Part shown: one piece after another, positions 52,413 to 61,711 of the stretch | How positions within the stretch are numbered: the first letter of the stretch is position 1 | Layout: every line of letters starts with the position of its first letter | Translations under genes and position numbers: made by a program | Notes under the pieces: model-generated | Told to the model about the DNA's origin: nothing | Database searches by the model: none | Seen by the model: only the letters and a program-made list of their open reading frames with translations | DNA from: Nocardia sp. NBC_00416 | GTDB taxonomy: Bacteria; Actinomycetota; Actinomycetes; Mycobacteriales; Mycobacteriaceae | Assembly (NCBI RefSeq): GCF_036032445.1 | Contig: NZ_CP107932.1 | Span: 2,296,501 to 2,360,500, forward strand | Length of the DNA: 64,000 nucleotides | Direction: 5' to 3'

Positions 52413-52919
52413 TCAGCGGAGCGAGAGCGCCAGCTCTTCGAGGAGGTCCATCTGCTCCTGCATGCCGACTTCCATTCCGGATTCGAGAATGGTGTCCCGC
52501 AACGCTTTGTCCGGGCACTGCACCAGTAGTTCCAGGGTGGTGCCGCGGTCGCGCTCGCGGAACGTGACGATGTTCAACGGCGCGCCTTCGTCGGATCCGT
52601 CGGTGTCCGGCATCTCGAAGACCTCGGTGGTGACGATCCGCTCGTCGGGCACGATCTCGCGGTACTCGCCATGGAAGGCGACCTCGTGACCACCGTGCGC
52701 GGACAGTACGTACCGCCACCGGCCGCCCACGCGTAGATCGATATCCACACTGGTCAGGACGCCGCGTCGGCCACTCCACCAGCGGCGGACCAAGTCCGGC
52801 GTGGTCCACGCGCGATACACCAGGTGTTTCGGCGCGTCGAAATCCCGGGTGATCAGGATCTGCTCGTCCGACGGCAGTGTGACGGCCGCCGTTCTCTTAT
52901 TCCTCGTCGATTCGGTCAT
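52413..52919 (-). CDS. SRPBCC (AHSA1-type) protein
   Basis: The 168-residue protein has the START-like fold with ITRDFDAPKHLVYRAWTTPD and RWWSGRRGVLTSVDIDLRVG, followed by HGEYREIVPDERIVTTEVFE. Such proteins pair with ArsR regulators in actinobacteria, and here the start overlaps the arsR stop by 23 bases. It probably binds a hydrophobic small molecule; no catalytic residues are evident. Confidence 0.9.
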   Translation of the reverse strand: MTESTRNKRTAAVTLPSDEQILITRDFDAPKHLVYRAWTTPDLVRRWWSGRRGVLTSVDIDLRVGGRWRYVLSAHGGHEVAFHGEYREIVPDERIVTTEVFEMPDTDGSDEGAPLNIVTFRERDRGTTLELLVQCPDKALRDTILESGMEVGMQEQMDLLEELALSLR

Positions 52920-53259
52920 CTCGGTTCCCCTCTTGGTCCTGGAGTTCTCTCAATACGCTGTCCAGCTGGTCGAACCGCTCCGACCAGGTCTGCTCGTAGC
53001 GCCGGATCCAGTCGTGGATCGGCTTGAGGGCATGACCGTTGACGCGATACATCCGCTGTCGCCCGTCATCGCGTACGTCCACCACACCCACTTCCCGCAA
53101 CACCCGCAGATGCTTGGAGACCTGGGGCTGGGAGACCTCCAGCAGGTGCACCAGATCTTTCACCGGCCGTTCTCCGTCGATGAGAACGTCGAGTATCTGT
53201 CGGCGCCGAGGCTCGGCCACCGCGTTGAACGCATCTGTTGTCGTTGCTGCTCGTGCCAC
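52897..53259 (-). CDS. ArsR-family regulator
   Basis: The 120-residue protein has a winged helix (AEPRRRQILDVLIDGERPVK, then DLVHLLEVSQPQVSKHLRVL) and no Cys metal sites, so it is of the non-metal ArsR/SRPBCC-linked type. GTG at 53259 has only a weak ribosome site. A perfect 22-bp palindrome is located nine bases upstream and must be its operator. It forms an operon with the SRPBCC gene. Confidence 0.92.
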   Translation of the reverse strand: MARAATTTDAFNAVAEPRRRQILDVLIDGERPVKDLVHLLEVSQPQVSKHLRVLREVGVVDVRDDGRQRMYRVNGHALKPIHDWIRRYEQTWSERFDQLDSVLRELQDQEGNRDDRIDEE

Positions 53260-53267
53260 ATCCCGAT

Positions 53268-53289
53268 CATATACCCATATGGGTATATG
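53268..53289. promoter_or_regulatory. ArsR operator, perfect 22-bp palindrome
   Basis: CATATACCCAT is followed directly by its reverse complement ATGGGTATATG, with no spacer. It lies immediately upstream of the arsR start in an AT-rich island, so it overlaps the promoter. The symmetry and place support autoregulation by ArsR. Confidence 0.8.
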
Positions 53290-53367
53290 TCAACGCTGTG
53301 GCACCGCCCCGGATTCGCCACGGCGACTCCGGGGGGCCGAGCGACCGGCCGACCAGGGATACCGCTG

Positions 53368-53395
53368 GGCGCCGCCCCGCGAGCGGGGCGGCGCC
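53368..53395. terminator. Terminator hairpin of kdpFABC
   Basis: A 13-bp GC-only stem (53368-53380 with 53383-53395, outer part GGCGCC) surrounds a two-base loop. It lies 12 bases after the kdpC stop on the minus strand and between kdpC and the arsR promoter. There is no U run. Confidence 0.65.
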
Positions 53396-53406
53396 GAACC
53401 GAGGGG

Positions 53407-54276
53407 TTACGCCGAGTAGGGGTACCGGTGGTCGAGTTCGAGATTCAACTCCACCACCTGGACGGTCGGCTCGCCGAGAAAACCGAGCGCCCGGCTCGAG
53501 GTGTGTACCGCGACCAGGTCGCGCACCTGAGCCTCGGTGACACCGCGGGCCGCGGCGATCCGCCGGACCTGGATCGCCGCGTACTCCGGGGAGATGTGCG
53601 GGTCCAGACCGCTTCCGCTCGCGGTCACCGCGTCGGCGGGGACCTGCGGACCGGCGGGCACGTCACCGGGGATCGGCACCATCCGGCCCTGGGAGTAATC
53701 GGCCCCCGGCTCGGCGCAGACGACCCGTACGCTCCGATAGGCGCCCAGGAACGGCCGGGCCGGGCAGACCTCGTTCACGCTGACCACCTGAACCGGCACG
53801 GTCACCTCGCCACGGTTGTCACGCGGGCCGATCACCGAAAGTACCGCTCCTACACCGCTTTCCGTGCAGAATGGCCTGCGGCCGTCCACGCCTTCCCGCT
53901 CGCCGATCTCCTTGCTGCGGGTGCACACGGTGGTCAGCAGGCCGGGATCGTCGGGCGCGTCGACGATGCTCTCCGGCCCGAGGTTGGAGGCGGAGGTGGA
54001 CAGTGGGTCGTATCCGTCGCCCGCCGCCGAGGGCCGGCTCTGGAAATACTGCACCAGCGCCGCGCCGCCGGAATCGGTGAACGACTGCCCGAGGAGTCGG
54101 GAGCCGACGACGGTACCGCCGCTTTCGATCAGCGAGCCGCCGGCCTTGTCGTGCAGACCGGGCACTTGCGCGACGGCGAGAACCGCCACGGGATAGACGA
54201 TGCCGGTGATCACGGTGAGCACGAGCAGGGCACGCAACGCTGCCAGGTGCTGGCGGATCCAGGTCGAGGTACGCAT
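53407..54276 (-). CDS. kdpC: Potassium-transporting ATPase subunit KdpC
   Basis: The 289-residue protein has one N-terminal membrane helix (LRALLVLTVITGIVYPVAVL), then VVGSRLLGQSFT, the FQSRPSAAGDGYDPLSTSAS family block, and the C-terminal ASGSGLDPHISPEYAAIQVR and LGEPTVQVVELNLELD. It is much longer than the usual 190-220 residues because of an insert in the middle (about residues 105-200) with several Cys. It starts one base after kdpB and completes the Kdp complex. Confidence 0.93.
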   Translation of the reverse strand: MRTSTWIRQHLAALRALLVLTVITGIVYPVAVLAVAQVPGLHDKAGGSLIESGGTVVGSRLLGQSFTDSGGAALVQYFQSRPSAAGDGYDPLSTSASNLGPESIVDAPDDPGLLTTVCTRSKEIGEREGVDGRRPFCTESGVGAVLSVIGPRDNRGEVTVPVQVVSVNEVCPARPFLGAYRSVRVVCAEPGADYSQGRMVPIPGDVPAGPQVPADAVTASGSGLDPHISPEYAAIQVRRIAAARGVTEAQVRDLVAVHTSSRALGFLGEPTVQVVELNLELDHRYPYSA

Positions 54277-54277
54277 A

Positions 54278-56452
54278 TCAGGACATTCCCGGGAGAAGTT
54301 GCACGACGAGATCGATGAGTTTGATCCCGATGAACGGCGCGACGAGACCGCCGAGCCCGTAGATCGTCAGATTGCGGCTCAACAGTTTCGACGCGTTGGT
54401 GGGTGTGTAGTGGACACCGCGCAGCGAGAGCGGGATGAGCACGACGATGACGAGCGCGTTGAAGATCACCGCGGACAGGATCGCCGATTGCGGGCTCGCC
54501 AGGCGCATGATGTTGAGCGCGTCCAGGCCGGGGAACAGTGCGATGAACAGCGCCGGGATGATCGCGAAATACTTCGCGATATCGTTGGCGATCGAGAAAG
54601 TGGTCAGCGCGCCGCGCGTGATGAGCAGCTGTTTGCCGATCTCGACGATTTCGATGAGCTTGGTCGGATCGGAGTCGAGATCGACCATATTGCCGGCCTC
54701 TTTGGCGGCCGAGGTGCCGGTGTTCATCGCGACGCCCACGTCGGCCTGGGCGAGTGCGGGTGCGTCGTTGGTGCCGTCACCGGTCATCGCGACCAAGCGG
54801 CCGCCGTCCTGTTCCCGTTTGATCAACTCGAGCTTGTCCTCGGGGGTCGCCTCCGCGAGGAAGTCGTCCACCCCGGCCTCGTCCGCGATGGCCTTGGCGG
54901 TCAGCGGATTGTCGCCGGTGATCATGATGGTGCGGATACCCATTCGGCGCATTTCGTCGAAACGTTCCCGCATACCCTGTTTGACGACGTCCTTGAGGTG
55001 GATGACGCCCAGCAGCCGGGCCCGGCCGTCCGCGATCTCCCCGACCACCAGCGGCGTGCCACCGGCCGCGGAAATACCGTCCACGGTCACGCCGATCTCG
55101 TCCGGGATAGCGCCGCCGTGCCCGCGCACCCACTCGGTCACGGCGCTGGCCGCCCCCTTGCGCAGCTGATGACCGTCGGAGAGGTCGACGCCCGACATCC
55201 GGGTCTGCGCGGTGAACTCCACCCAGGTCGCGCCGGTCAGCTCGCCGGGTGTGCGTTCCCGTTTACCGAACGCCTGTTTGGCGTACACGACGATGGAGCG
55301 GCCCTCAGGGGTTTCGTCGGCGAGACTGGACAGCTGCGCGGCATCGGCCAGCTCGTCGTCGGGAACACCGGGCGCCGGAACGAATTCCGAGGCCTGACGA
55401 TTGCCCAGCGTGATGGTGCCGGTCTTGTCCAGGAGCAGGGTGTTCACATCACCGGCGGCCTCGACGGCACGACCGGACATGGCGAGCACATTGCGCTGGA
55501 CGAGCCGGTCCATGCCCGCGATCCCGATGGCCGACAGGAGTGCCCCGATGGTGGTGGGGATCAGGCACACCAGCAGCGACACCATGACGATGCCGGTGAC
55601 ACCGTGCGCGTCGAGCGCGGAGGTATCGGGTACGCCGGGGTTTGCGGCCTTGGCGAAGATCGCGAGCGGCTGCAGGGTGACGACCGCGAACACGAAGATG
55701 ATCGTGAGCGAGGCCAGCAGAATATTCAGGGCGATCTCGTTGGGTGTCTTCTGCCTGCTCGCACCCTCGACGAGCGCGATCATCTTGTCGATGAAGCTGG
55801 CGCCGGGCTCCTGCGTGATCCGCACGACGATCCGGTCGGACAAGACGGTGGTCCCGCCGGTCACCGCCGAACGGTCGCCGCCGGATTCGCGGATCACGGG
55901 TGCCGATTCGCCGGTGATGGCGGATTCGTCGACCGAGGCGATGCCCTCGACGACATCACCGTCACCCGGGACCACCTGTCCCGCCTCGACCACGACGATA
56001 TCGCCGCGCCGCAGCTCGGGGGCGGCGACCTGTTCTTCGGCGCCCGAGCCGCCCGGCGTCCAGCCGGTCAGCCGGCGTGCGACGGTATCGGTCTTGGCTT
56101 TGCGCAGCGTATCGGCCTGGGCCTTGCCGCGGCCTTCCGCGACCGCTTCGGCGAGGTTGGCGAAGACGACGGTGAGCCATAGCCACACCACGATCGCCCA
56201 GCCGAAGAAGCTCGGGTCGGTGACCGCGAGCACCGTCGACCAGACAGCGCCGACCTCGACGACGAACATCACCGGATTGCGCCACATGACGCGCGGGTCG
56301 AGTTTGCGTACCGCGTCCGGCAGGGCGGACAGCAGCATCGTCGGATCGAGCGCTCCGCGCGGTACCTGCCCGCGCGCGGCTCGGCCCTGATTCGTCGGCC
56401 CGGCCGCCACGGCAGTATCGCCGCGGCCGGGAATATCAGTGCGGCCGTTCAT
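54278..56452 (-). CDS. kdpB: Potassium-transporting P-type ATPase subunit KdpB
   Basis: The 724-residue catalytic subunit has the phosphorylation motif DKTGTIT (Asp342), the actuator motif TGES ([10 protein letters not shown]), the hinge [16 protein letters not shown] and seven predicted membrane helices. It has a 35-residue N-terminal extension before [20 protein letters not shown]. It hydrolyses ATP to drive K+ through KdpA. The gap to kdpA is one base. Confidence 0.96.
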   Translation of the reverse strand: MNGRTDIPGRGDTAVAAGPTNQGRAARGQVPRGALDPTMLLSALPDAVRKLDPRVMWRNPVMFVVEVGAVWSTVLAVTDPSFFGWAIVVWLWLTVVFANLAEAVAEGRGKAQADTLRKAKTDTVARRLTGWTPGGSGAEEQVAAPELRRGDIVVVEAGQVVPGDGDVVEGIASVDESAITGESAPVIRESGGDRSAVTGGTTVLSDRIVVRITQEPGASFIDKMIALVEGASRQKTPNEIALNILLASLTIIFVFAVVTLQPLAIFAKAANPGVPDTSALDAHGVTGIVMVSLLVCLIPTTIGALLSAIGIAGMDRLVQRNVLAMSGRAVEAAGDVNTLLLDKTGTITLGNRQASEFVPAPGVPDDELADAAQLSSLADETPEGRSIVVYAKQAFGKRERTPGELTGATWVEFTAQTRMSGVDLSDGHQLRKGAASAVTEWVRGHGGAIPDEIGVTVDGISAAGGTPLVVGEIADGRARLLGVIHLKDVVKQGMRERFDEMRRMGIRTIMITGDNPLTAKAIADEAGVDDFLAEATPEDKLELIKREQDGGRLVAMTGDGTNDAPALAQADVGVAMNTGTSAAKEAGNMVDLDSDPTKLIEIVEIGKQLLITRGALTTFSIANDIAKYFAIIPALFIALFPGLDALNIMRLASPQSAILSAVIFNALVIVVLIPLSLRGVHYTPTNASKLLSRNLTIYGLGGLVAPFIGIKLIDLVVQLLPGMS

Positions 56453-56453
56453 A

Positions 56454-58124
56454 TCAGTGGATTCCTTCAGCGAGCGGCCCGAGCGCCAGCGCGGGCAGGA
56501 AGGTCAGCGCGACCAGGATCACGGTCACACCGACGACCATGCCGACGAACTGCGGCCGGTGCGTCGGCAAGGTGCCGATCGACGCGGGAGTCGTCCCCTG
56601 CCGAGCCAGTGAACCGGCCAACGCGAGGACGAAGATGATCGGGAGGAACCGGCCGAACACCATGGCCAGACCGAGTGCGGTGTTGTACCACTCGGTGTTG
56701 CCGGTCAGCCCCGCGAACGCGGAACCGTTGTTGTTCGCCGCCGAGGTGAAGGCGTACAGCACCTCGGACAATCCGTGCGGGCCGGAGTTGAGCATTCCGT
56801 CGCGCTGGCCGGGCAGCGCCATGGCGACGGCGGTACCGGTCAGCACGATGAGCGGGCTGATCAGGAAGTACGACGCGGCGAGTTTGATCTGGCGCGGGGT
56901 GATCTTCTTGCCCAGATACTCGGGGGTGCGCCCGACCATCAACCCGGCCACGAACACCGTGATCACCGCCAGGAGCAGCATTCCGTACAGGCCGGATCCG
57001 ACGCCGCCGGGCGCAACCTCGCCGAGCTGCATGTTGAACATCGTCATCATGCCGCCGAGGCTGGTGTAGGAGTCGTGGAAGGAGTCCACGGCGCCGGTGG
57101 AGGTGAGGGTGGTCGAGGCCGCGAAGGTCGCGGAGTCCGCGACGCCGAAGCGCTGTTCCACGCCTTCCATGGCCGCGCCGATCGCGGTCGGCGCGGTGCC
57201 GTGCGCACGCAGCTGGAAGAAATTGGTCAACGCCACACTGGCCACCGCGATGATGCCCATCACGGCGGCGACGGCGTACCCCTGTTTCTTGTCGCCGACC
57301 ATGCGGCCGAAGGTGCGGGGCAGCGAGAACGCGACCACCATCAGCAGGAAGATCTCCACCCAGTTCGTCCACGCGGTGGGGTTCTCGAACGGATGAGCGG
57401 AGTTGGCGTTGTAGAACCCGCCGCCGTTGGTGCCGAGTTCTTTGATGACCTCCTGGCTCGCCACCGGACCCCCGGTGAGGGTCTGCTCGCCGCCGGTCAC
57501 CGTCTGCGCGACCTGATCGTGCAGGTGGAAGTTCTGGATGACACCGCCGGCCACGAGCACGATCGCGAAGACGAACGCGATCGGCAACAGGATGCGCAGC
57601 GTGCCGCGCACCAGGTCGACCCAGAAATTGCCCAGGTCGCCGGTGCGGGTGCGGGCGAAGCCGCGCACCAGTGCCATGGCCACGGCCATGCCGACGGCGG
57701 CCGAGACGAAATTCTGGACCGCGAGTCCGGCCATCTGCACCAGGTGCCCCTGGGTGGATTCACCGGAGTAGTTCTGCCAGTTGGTATTCGTGACGAAACT
57801 GACGGCGGTGTTCCAGGCCAGCGCCGGGGTCATCTCCGTACCCGGGTCGTTCAGATGCAGCGGCAGTTTGCCCTGCACCAACTGCAGGAAGAAGAGGAAT
57901 AGGATGCTCACCGCGGAGAACGCGAGCACACTGCGGGCATAGATCGCCCACGTCTGTTCCACTTCCGGTTGCACGCCGATGGCGCGGTAGATCACACGTT
58001 CGGCCCGCGAGTGTTCGCGGCGACTGTAGACGCGGTACATATAGTCGCCGAGTGGCACGTGCACGAGCGCGAGAGCGATCACCAGGGATGCGATGAAGAC
58101 GATCCCCGCTGTAGTCGTGTTCAC
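56454..58124 (-). CDS. kdpA: Potassium-transporting ATPase subunit KdpA
   Basis: The 556-residue channel-like subunit has about ten membrane helices and four selectivity-filter loops, seen as [37 protein letters not shown], the loop near [19 protein letters not shown] and [15 protein letters not shown]. It binds K+ with high affinity. GTG at 58124 follows the kdpF stop directly. Confidence 0.96.
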   Translation of the reverse strand: MNTTTAGIVFIASLVIALALVHVPLGDYMYRVYSRREHSRAERVIYRAIGVQPEVEQTWAIYARSVLAFSAVSILFLFFLQLVQGKLPLHLNDPGTEMTPALAWNTAVSFVTNTNWQNYSGESTQGHLVQMAGLAVQNFVSAAVGMAVAMALVRGFARTRTGDLGNFWVDLVRGTLRILLPIAFVFAIVLVAGGVIQNFHLHDQVAQTVTGGEQTLTGGPVASQEVIKELGTNGGGFYNANSAHPFENPTAWTNWVEIFLLMVVAFSLPRTFGRMVGDKKQGYAVAAVMGIIAVASVALTNFFQLRAHGTAPTAIGAAMEGVEQRFGVADSATFAASTTLTSTGAVDSFHDSYTSLGGMMTMFNMQLGEVAPGGVGSGLYGMLLLAVITVFVAGLMVGRTPEYLGKKITPRQIKLAASYFLISPLIVLTGTAVAMALPGQRDGMLNSGPHGLSEVLYAFTSAANNNGSAFAGLTGNTEWYNTALGLAMVFGRFLPIIFVLALAGSLARQGTTPASIGTLPTHRPQFVGMVVGVTVILVALTFLPALALGPLAEGIH

Positions 58125-58211
58125 CTAGAACCTCTCGGGGAAGAGCAATGCCGCGAACATGTAGATCGCGACGGCGACGGCGAGCAGCAGACCGATCAGG
58201 TTCGCGATCAC
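58125..58211 (-). CDS. kdpF: KdpF, 28-residue membrane peptide
   Basis: A single hydrophobic helix (VIANLIGLLLAVAVAIYMF, then AALLFPERF) is the form and end of KdpF, the small stabilising subunit of the Kdp complex. GTG at 58211 overlaps the preceding 27-residue gene as GTGA, and its TAG abuts the kdpA GTG. It is normally missed because of its size. Confidence 0.88.
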   Translation of the reverse strand: MIANLIGLLLAVAVAIYMFAALLFPERF

Positions 58212-58291
58212 AGCTTCTCCACCCCCCGCTGGATCAGGCCCAGCAGCGCGAACACCGCGACGGTGAGCACCGTGAACACCACGACAGACAT
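58208..58291 (-). CDS. 27-residue membrane peptide, first gene of the kdp operon
   Basis: ATG at 58291, six bases after GGAGGTTG, encodes SVVVFTVLTVAVFALLGLI and a basic end QRGVEKL. It is one membrane helix with a cytoplasmic tail. The stop overlaps the kdpF start, so the peptide is translationally tied to the Kdp complex. Its sequence is unlike KdpF; it may be an extra small subunit or a regulator of KdpF synthesis. Confidence 0.7.
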   Translation of the reverse strand: MSVVVFTVLTVAVFALLGLIQRGVEKL

Positions 58292-58577
58292 CTGGCCAAC
58301 CTCCATTTCGTGCCCCGGTTCAGCGGGCACCCGGTGAGTCAAGCCGCTACCGGCGCTCGTTCCCAGCGTCTTTACGGGTCCCTAGCGGATCCGAGCCGCG
58401 GATTGACGCTTCGCTTACAGACCGGCCGGTATCAGTGCAAGGATGCCGTCAGGGCAGGTCGTCATCACGTCAACACACCGTAAAGATCGAATTCGACATC
58501 GCCGGCCCGGGCTACGGTGCGCCTACGACCGGCAAGCCGGCGATCGGCACACCACGACGGCTGGAAGAAGGACCACA
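58292..58577. promoter_or_regulatory. kdpFABC/kdpD divergent promoter region
   Basis: About 290 bases without a gene separate the two kdp transcripts. Features seen are TCTTTACGGGTCCC at about 58369, a low-symmetry AT-rich part, and ACCGGCCGGT at 58422. No obvious tandem KdpE box could be recognised, and no riboswitch-like structure was evident by eye. Confidence 0.4.
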
Positions 58578-58616
58578 ATGGCAATTGCCACGATCGGCCA
58601 CGGCAGTTCGGAGTAG
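58578..58616 (+). other. Possible leader ORF in front of kdpD
   Basis: A 12-codon frame (MAIATIGHGSSE) starts at ATG 58578 behind AGAAGGA and stops four bases before the kdpD GTG. Its ribosome site is better than that of kdpD, so ribosomes could pass from one to the other. Conservation is unknown. Confidence 0.3.
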
Positions 58617-58620
58617 CGCG

Positions 58621-61164
58621 GTGTCATCGACCGACAAGCAGGGCAAACGCGGGCAACTGCGCATCTATCTCGGCGCCGCACCGGGCGTCGGCAAAACGTA
58701 TGCGATGCTCGGCGAGGCTCATCGCCGCATCGGCCGCGGTCGCGATGTGGTGGCCGCGATCGTGGAAACGCACGGCCGGACCGCTACCGCCGCACTGCTC
58801 GACGGCATCGAACAGATACCGCCGAAGACCGTCGAATACCGGGGCGCACAATTCTCCGAGATAGATATCGCGGCCGTGCTGCGGCGCGCCCCGGCGGTTG
58901 TCCTGGTCGACGAACTCGCCCATACGAACACGCCCGGTAGTGGACACGAGAAACGCTGGCAGGACGTCGAGGACCTGCTCGCGGCCGGTATCGAGGTGAT
59001 ATCCACGGTGAACGTGCAGCATCTGGAAAGCCTCAACGACGTCGTCGAGCAGATCACCGGCGTCCGGCAACTGGAAACCGTTCCGGACTCGGTGGTGCGC
59101 GGCGCGGACCAGGTCGAGCTGGTCGATATCACCCCGGAAGCATTGCGCCGCAGGCTTTCTCATGGCTCGATCTACGCCGCCGAAAAGGTCGATGCGGCGT
59201 TGCGCCACTACTTCCGCCCCGGGAATCTCACCGCGCTGCGCGAGCTGGCATTGCTGTGGGTCGCCGACCAGGTCGACGCGGCGCTCGCCAAATACCGGGC
59301 CGATCACGAGATCACCGAGCTGTGGGAGGCTCGCGAACGGGTCGTGGTCGCGGTGACCGGCGGTCCCGAGTCCGAGACCGTGGTCCGGCGGGCCAGCCGC
59401 ATCGCGATCAAGGCGAGCGCCGAGCTGGTGCTCGTCCATGTCGTGCGCGGTGACGGACTGGCCGGTGTCTCGGCCGAACGGCTGGCCCGGCTGCGGGAGC
59501 TGGCCGGCAACCTGAATGCCTCGATGCACACGATCACCGGCAACGATGTGCCGTCCGCACTACTGGAATTCGCGCGGGAAGTGAATGCGACACAGTTGGT
59601 CCTGGGCACGTCCCGCCGCTCCCGGTGGGCTCGGATCCTCGACGAGGGGATCGGGGCCGGGGTCGTACAGCAATCCGGGAAGATCGACGTACACCTGGTC
59701 ACCCACGAGGAGTCCCATCGCGGCGCACGACCGCTGGTGACGTTGCCGCAGCGGCGGATCTACGCCTGGGTCGCCGCGATCCTGGTGCCGGCCGCGGTCT
59801 GCGGGATCAGTGCACTGCTGCTGGACGGCCCGTTGGAGCTCGGCGGACTGAGCGCAGTGTTCTTCGTCGGGGTCGTCACAGTGGCGTTACTCGGCGGCGT
59901 GATACCCGCGGCGGCCTCCGCGATGCTGTCCGGCCTACTGCTGAACTGGTTCTTCGCGAACCCGCGCTACAGCCTCACCATCGCCCAACCGGACAGTTTC
60001 GTCACCGTGGTGGTGCTGCTCTTCGTCGCGGTCGCCGTCGCGGCACTGGTCGACGCCGCCGCCGGCAGATCGAGACAGGCGCGCCGGGCGACCCAGCAGG
60101 CGGACCTGCTGACCCTGTTCTCCGGCGCGGTGCTCTACGGCGCGGATCTGTCGAAACTGCTCGAACAGATCCGCGAGACCTACGGCCTGCGCGCGGTCAG
60201 CCTGGTTCGTGACGGCCAGGTCCTGGCGGCGGTGGGCGCCGATCCGCCGGTCCGGGACGAGGATGCCGAGAACTCGATCCAGGCGGGCGATGCCGCGAGC
60301 CGGCTGCTGCTGGCCGGACGCTCGCTCGCCGCGATCGACCGGCCCGTTCTCAACGCCGTCGCCAACCAGGCGGCCGGACTGGTCCGGCAGGCCGAACTGG
60401 CCGAGGAGGCGAACGCGGCGGCCGCACTCGTCGAAGCCGACCGGCTGCGTCGTGCCCTGCTCTCGGCGGTGAGTCACGACCTGCGCACGCCCTTGGCGGG
60501 CGCGAAAGCGGCGGTGTCGAGCCTGCGCAGCGACGAGGTGGAATTCTCCGCCGATGACACCGCCGAACTGCTCGAAGCCATCGAGGAATCGGTGGACCAA
60601 CTCACCGCCTTGGTCGGCAATCTGCTCGACTCCTCGCGGATCGCCGTCGGCGTGGTGACTCCACACCTGCGGCGGGTATACGTGGACGAGGTCGTACACC
60701 GAGCGCTGGTCAGCGTGGGAATGGGTGCTCGCGGCCCGCGACGCGCGGCCGCGGATCGAGTGAAGACCGAGGTCGGTGAAGTGCACGTGCTCGCCGACAG
60801 CGGCCTGCTGGAGCGGGTCATGGCGAATCTGATCGATAACGCACTGCGACACGGGTCGCGGGACACTGCGGTCCGTGTCGTCGCCGAGCAGCACGGGGAC
60901 CGCACGTCCATCACGGTCGTCGACCACGGCCCGGGTGTCACACCGGGAACCGAAGAACAGCTGTTCGAGCCGTTTCAGAGCCGAGGCGACCGCGACAACA
61001 CCACCGGCGTCGGCCTCGGCCTGTCCGTGGTCAGGGGATTCGTGGAGGCGATGGGCGGAACAGTGCTCGCGGAACCGACCCCGGGCGGCGGACTGACCAT
61101 GATCGTCGAACTGCCGGCCGACGCCCTCGCGTCGGACGACGATCACGAGGACCGGAATAAATAG
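58621..61164 (+). CDS. kdpD: Sensor histidine kinase KdpD
   Basis: The 847-residue kinase has the N-terminal KdpD domain with Walker A GAAPGVGKTYAML and VLVDELAHTNTPGS, a universal-stress-like domain (VVVAVTGGPESETVVRRAS), four membrane helices at about residues 380-480, and the kinase core: His619 in SAVSHDLRTPLAGAK, NLIDNALRHG, VDHGPGVTPG and GVGLGLSVVRGF. GTG at 58621 follows CGGAG. It should sense turgor or K+ and phosphorylate KdpE, but no kdpE follows it. Confidence 0.95.
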   Translation: MSSTDKQGKRGQLRIYLGAAPGVGKTYAMLGEAHRRIGRGRDVVAAIVETHGRTATAALLDGIEQIPPKTVEYRGAQFSEIDIAAVLRRAPAVVLVDELAHTNTPGSGHEKRWQDVEDLLAAGIEVISTVNVQHLESLNDVVEQITGVRQLETVPDSVVRGADQVELVDITPEALRRRLSHGSIYAAEKVDAALRHYFRPGNLTALRELALLWVADQVDAALAKYRADHEITELWEARERVVVAVTGGPESETVVRRASRIAIKASAELVLVHVVRGDGLAGVSAERLARLRELAGNLNASMHTITGNDVPSALLEFAREVNATQLVLGTSRRSRWARILDEGIGAGVVQQSGKIDVHLVTHEESHRGARPLVTLPQRRIYAWVAAILVPAAVCGISALLLDGPLELGGLSAVFFVGVVTVALLGGVIPAAASAMLSGLLLNWFFANPRYSLTIAQPDSFVTVVVLLFVAVAVAALVDAAAGRSRQARRATQQADLLTLFSGAVLYGADLSKLLEQIRETYGLRAVSLVRDGQVLAAVGADPPVRDEDAENSIQAGDAASRLLLAGRSLAAIDRPVLNAVANQAAGLVRQAELAEEANAAAALVEADRLRRALLSAVSHDLRTPLAGAKAAVSSLRSDEVEFSADDTAELLEAIEESVDQLTALVGNLLDSSRIAVGVVTPHLRRVYVDEVVHRALVSVGMGARGPRRAAADRVKTEVGEVHVLADSGLLERVMANLIDNALRHGSRDTAVRVVAEQHGDRTSITVVDHGPGVTPGTEEQLFEPFQSRGDRDNTTGVGLGLSVVRGFVEAMGGTVLAEPTPGGGLTMIVELPADALASDDDHEDRNK

Positions 61165-61313
61165 CGCCGACCCTGTGGCGCGGGCGCCGCGGCAGGGCGC
61201 GCGGGGAAATCCTCGTCTTCGCTTCGCTCCTGCCGAGCGTTCACGAGGCGAAGGGTCAGAACAGCCGCGACGAACGCCGCGAGTATCGCGATGGTGAGCG
61301 ACAGATCATTCAC
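61143..61313 (-). CDS. Small single-pass membrane protein convergent with kdpD
   Basis: The 56-residue protein begins with GTG at 61313 behind AGAGGAAG. It has one N-terminal membrane helix (DLSLTIAILAAFVAAVLTL), an acidic patch QERSEDEDFP and a Pro/Ala tail ending RRYLFRSS. It overlaps the kdpD 3' end by 22 bases. It occupies the position expected for kdpE. The function is unknown. Confidence 0.55.
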   Translation of the reverse strand: MNDLSLTIAILAAFVAAVLTLRLVNARQERSEDEDFPARPAAAPAPQGRRYLFRSS

Positions 61314-61711
61314 GACGTGGCTTCCTCTTCCCTGATGGGCTCTAACCGAACCTGGTCAGAGTGGACGGAAACGCCGACGATCAAAAGAGCCCGCGGCGAA
61401 TCTTCGCGGTGTTTTTATGCCCCGTCGCGATGAGTCGCACACTGCGGGCCAGGCCGCCCGCAATAGAGGAATCGTGGCTCTGACGAAATGCGCTCGGCGG
61501 CAATAGGTCCAGCACGAAAGCGGAGCTGGGCAGCCGGACCGCATTGACGCGATATTGACGGGGATACCGGATAATTGATGATTCCCATACGGATTTCGGC
61601 AGTTGTTCGTGATCGAATTCTACGAGCCTCGTCGGAGGTTCGAATTCATGTTCCGGATCCAGCCCTTCGGGGCGCTGGAACTCGCGCTCAGGGAAAGTGT
61701 GTCAGTAGTAG
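61314..61711. other. Intergenic region before the secreted protein
   Basis: There is no supported gene. A hairpin CCGCG-CGCGG followed by GTTTTTATG (61391-61416) could be a plus-strand terminator, although it lies over 200 bases after kdpD. The AT-rich stretch 61545-61610 (GACGCGATATTGACGGGGAT) probably contains the promoter of the next gene. Confidence 0.4.
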
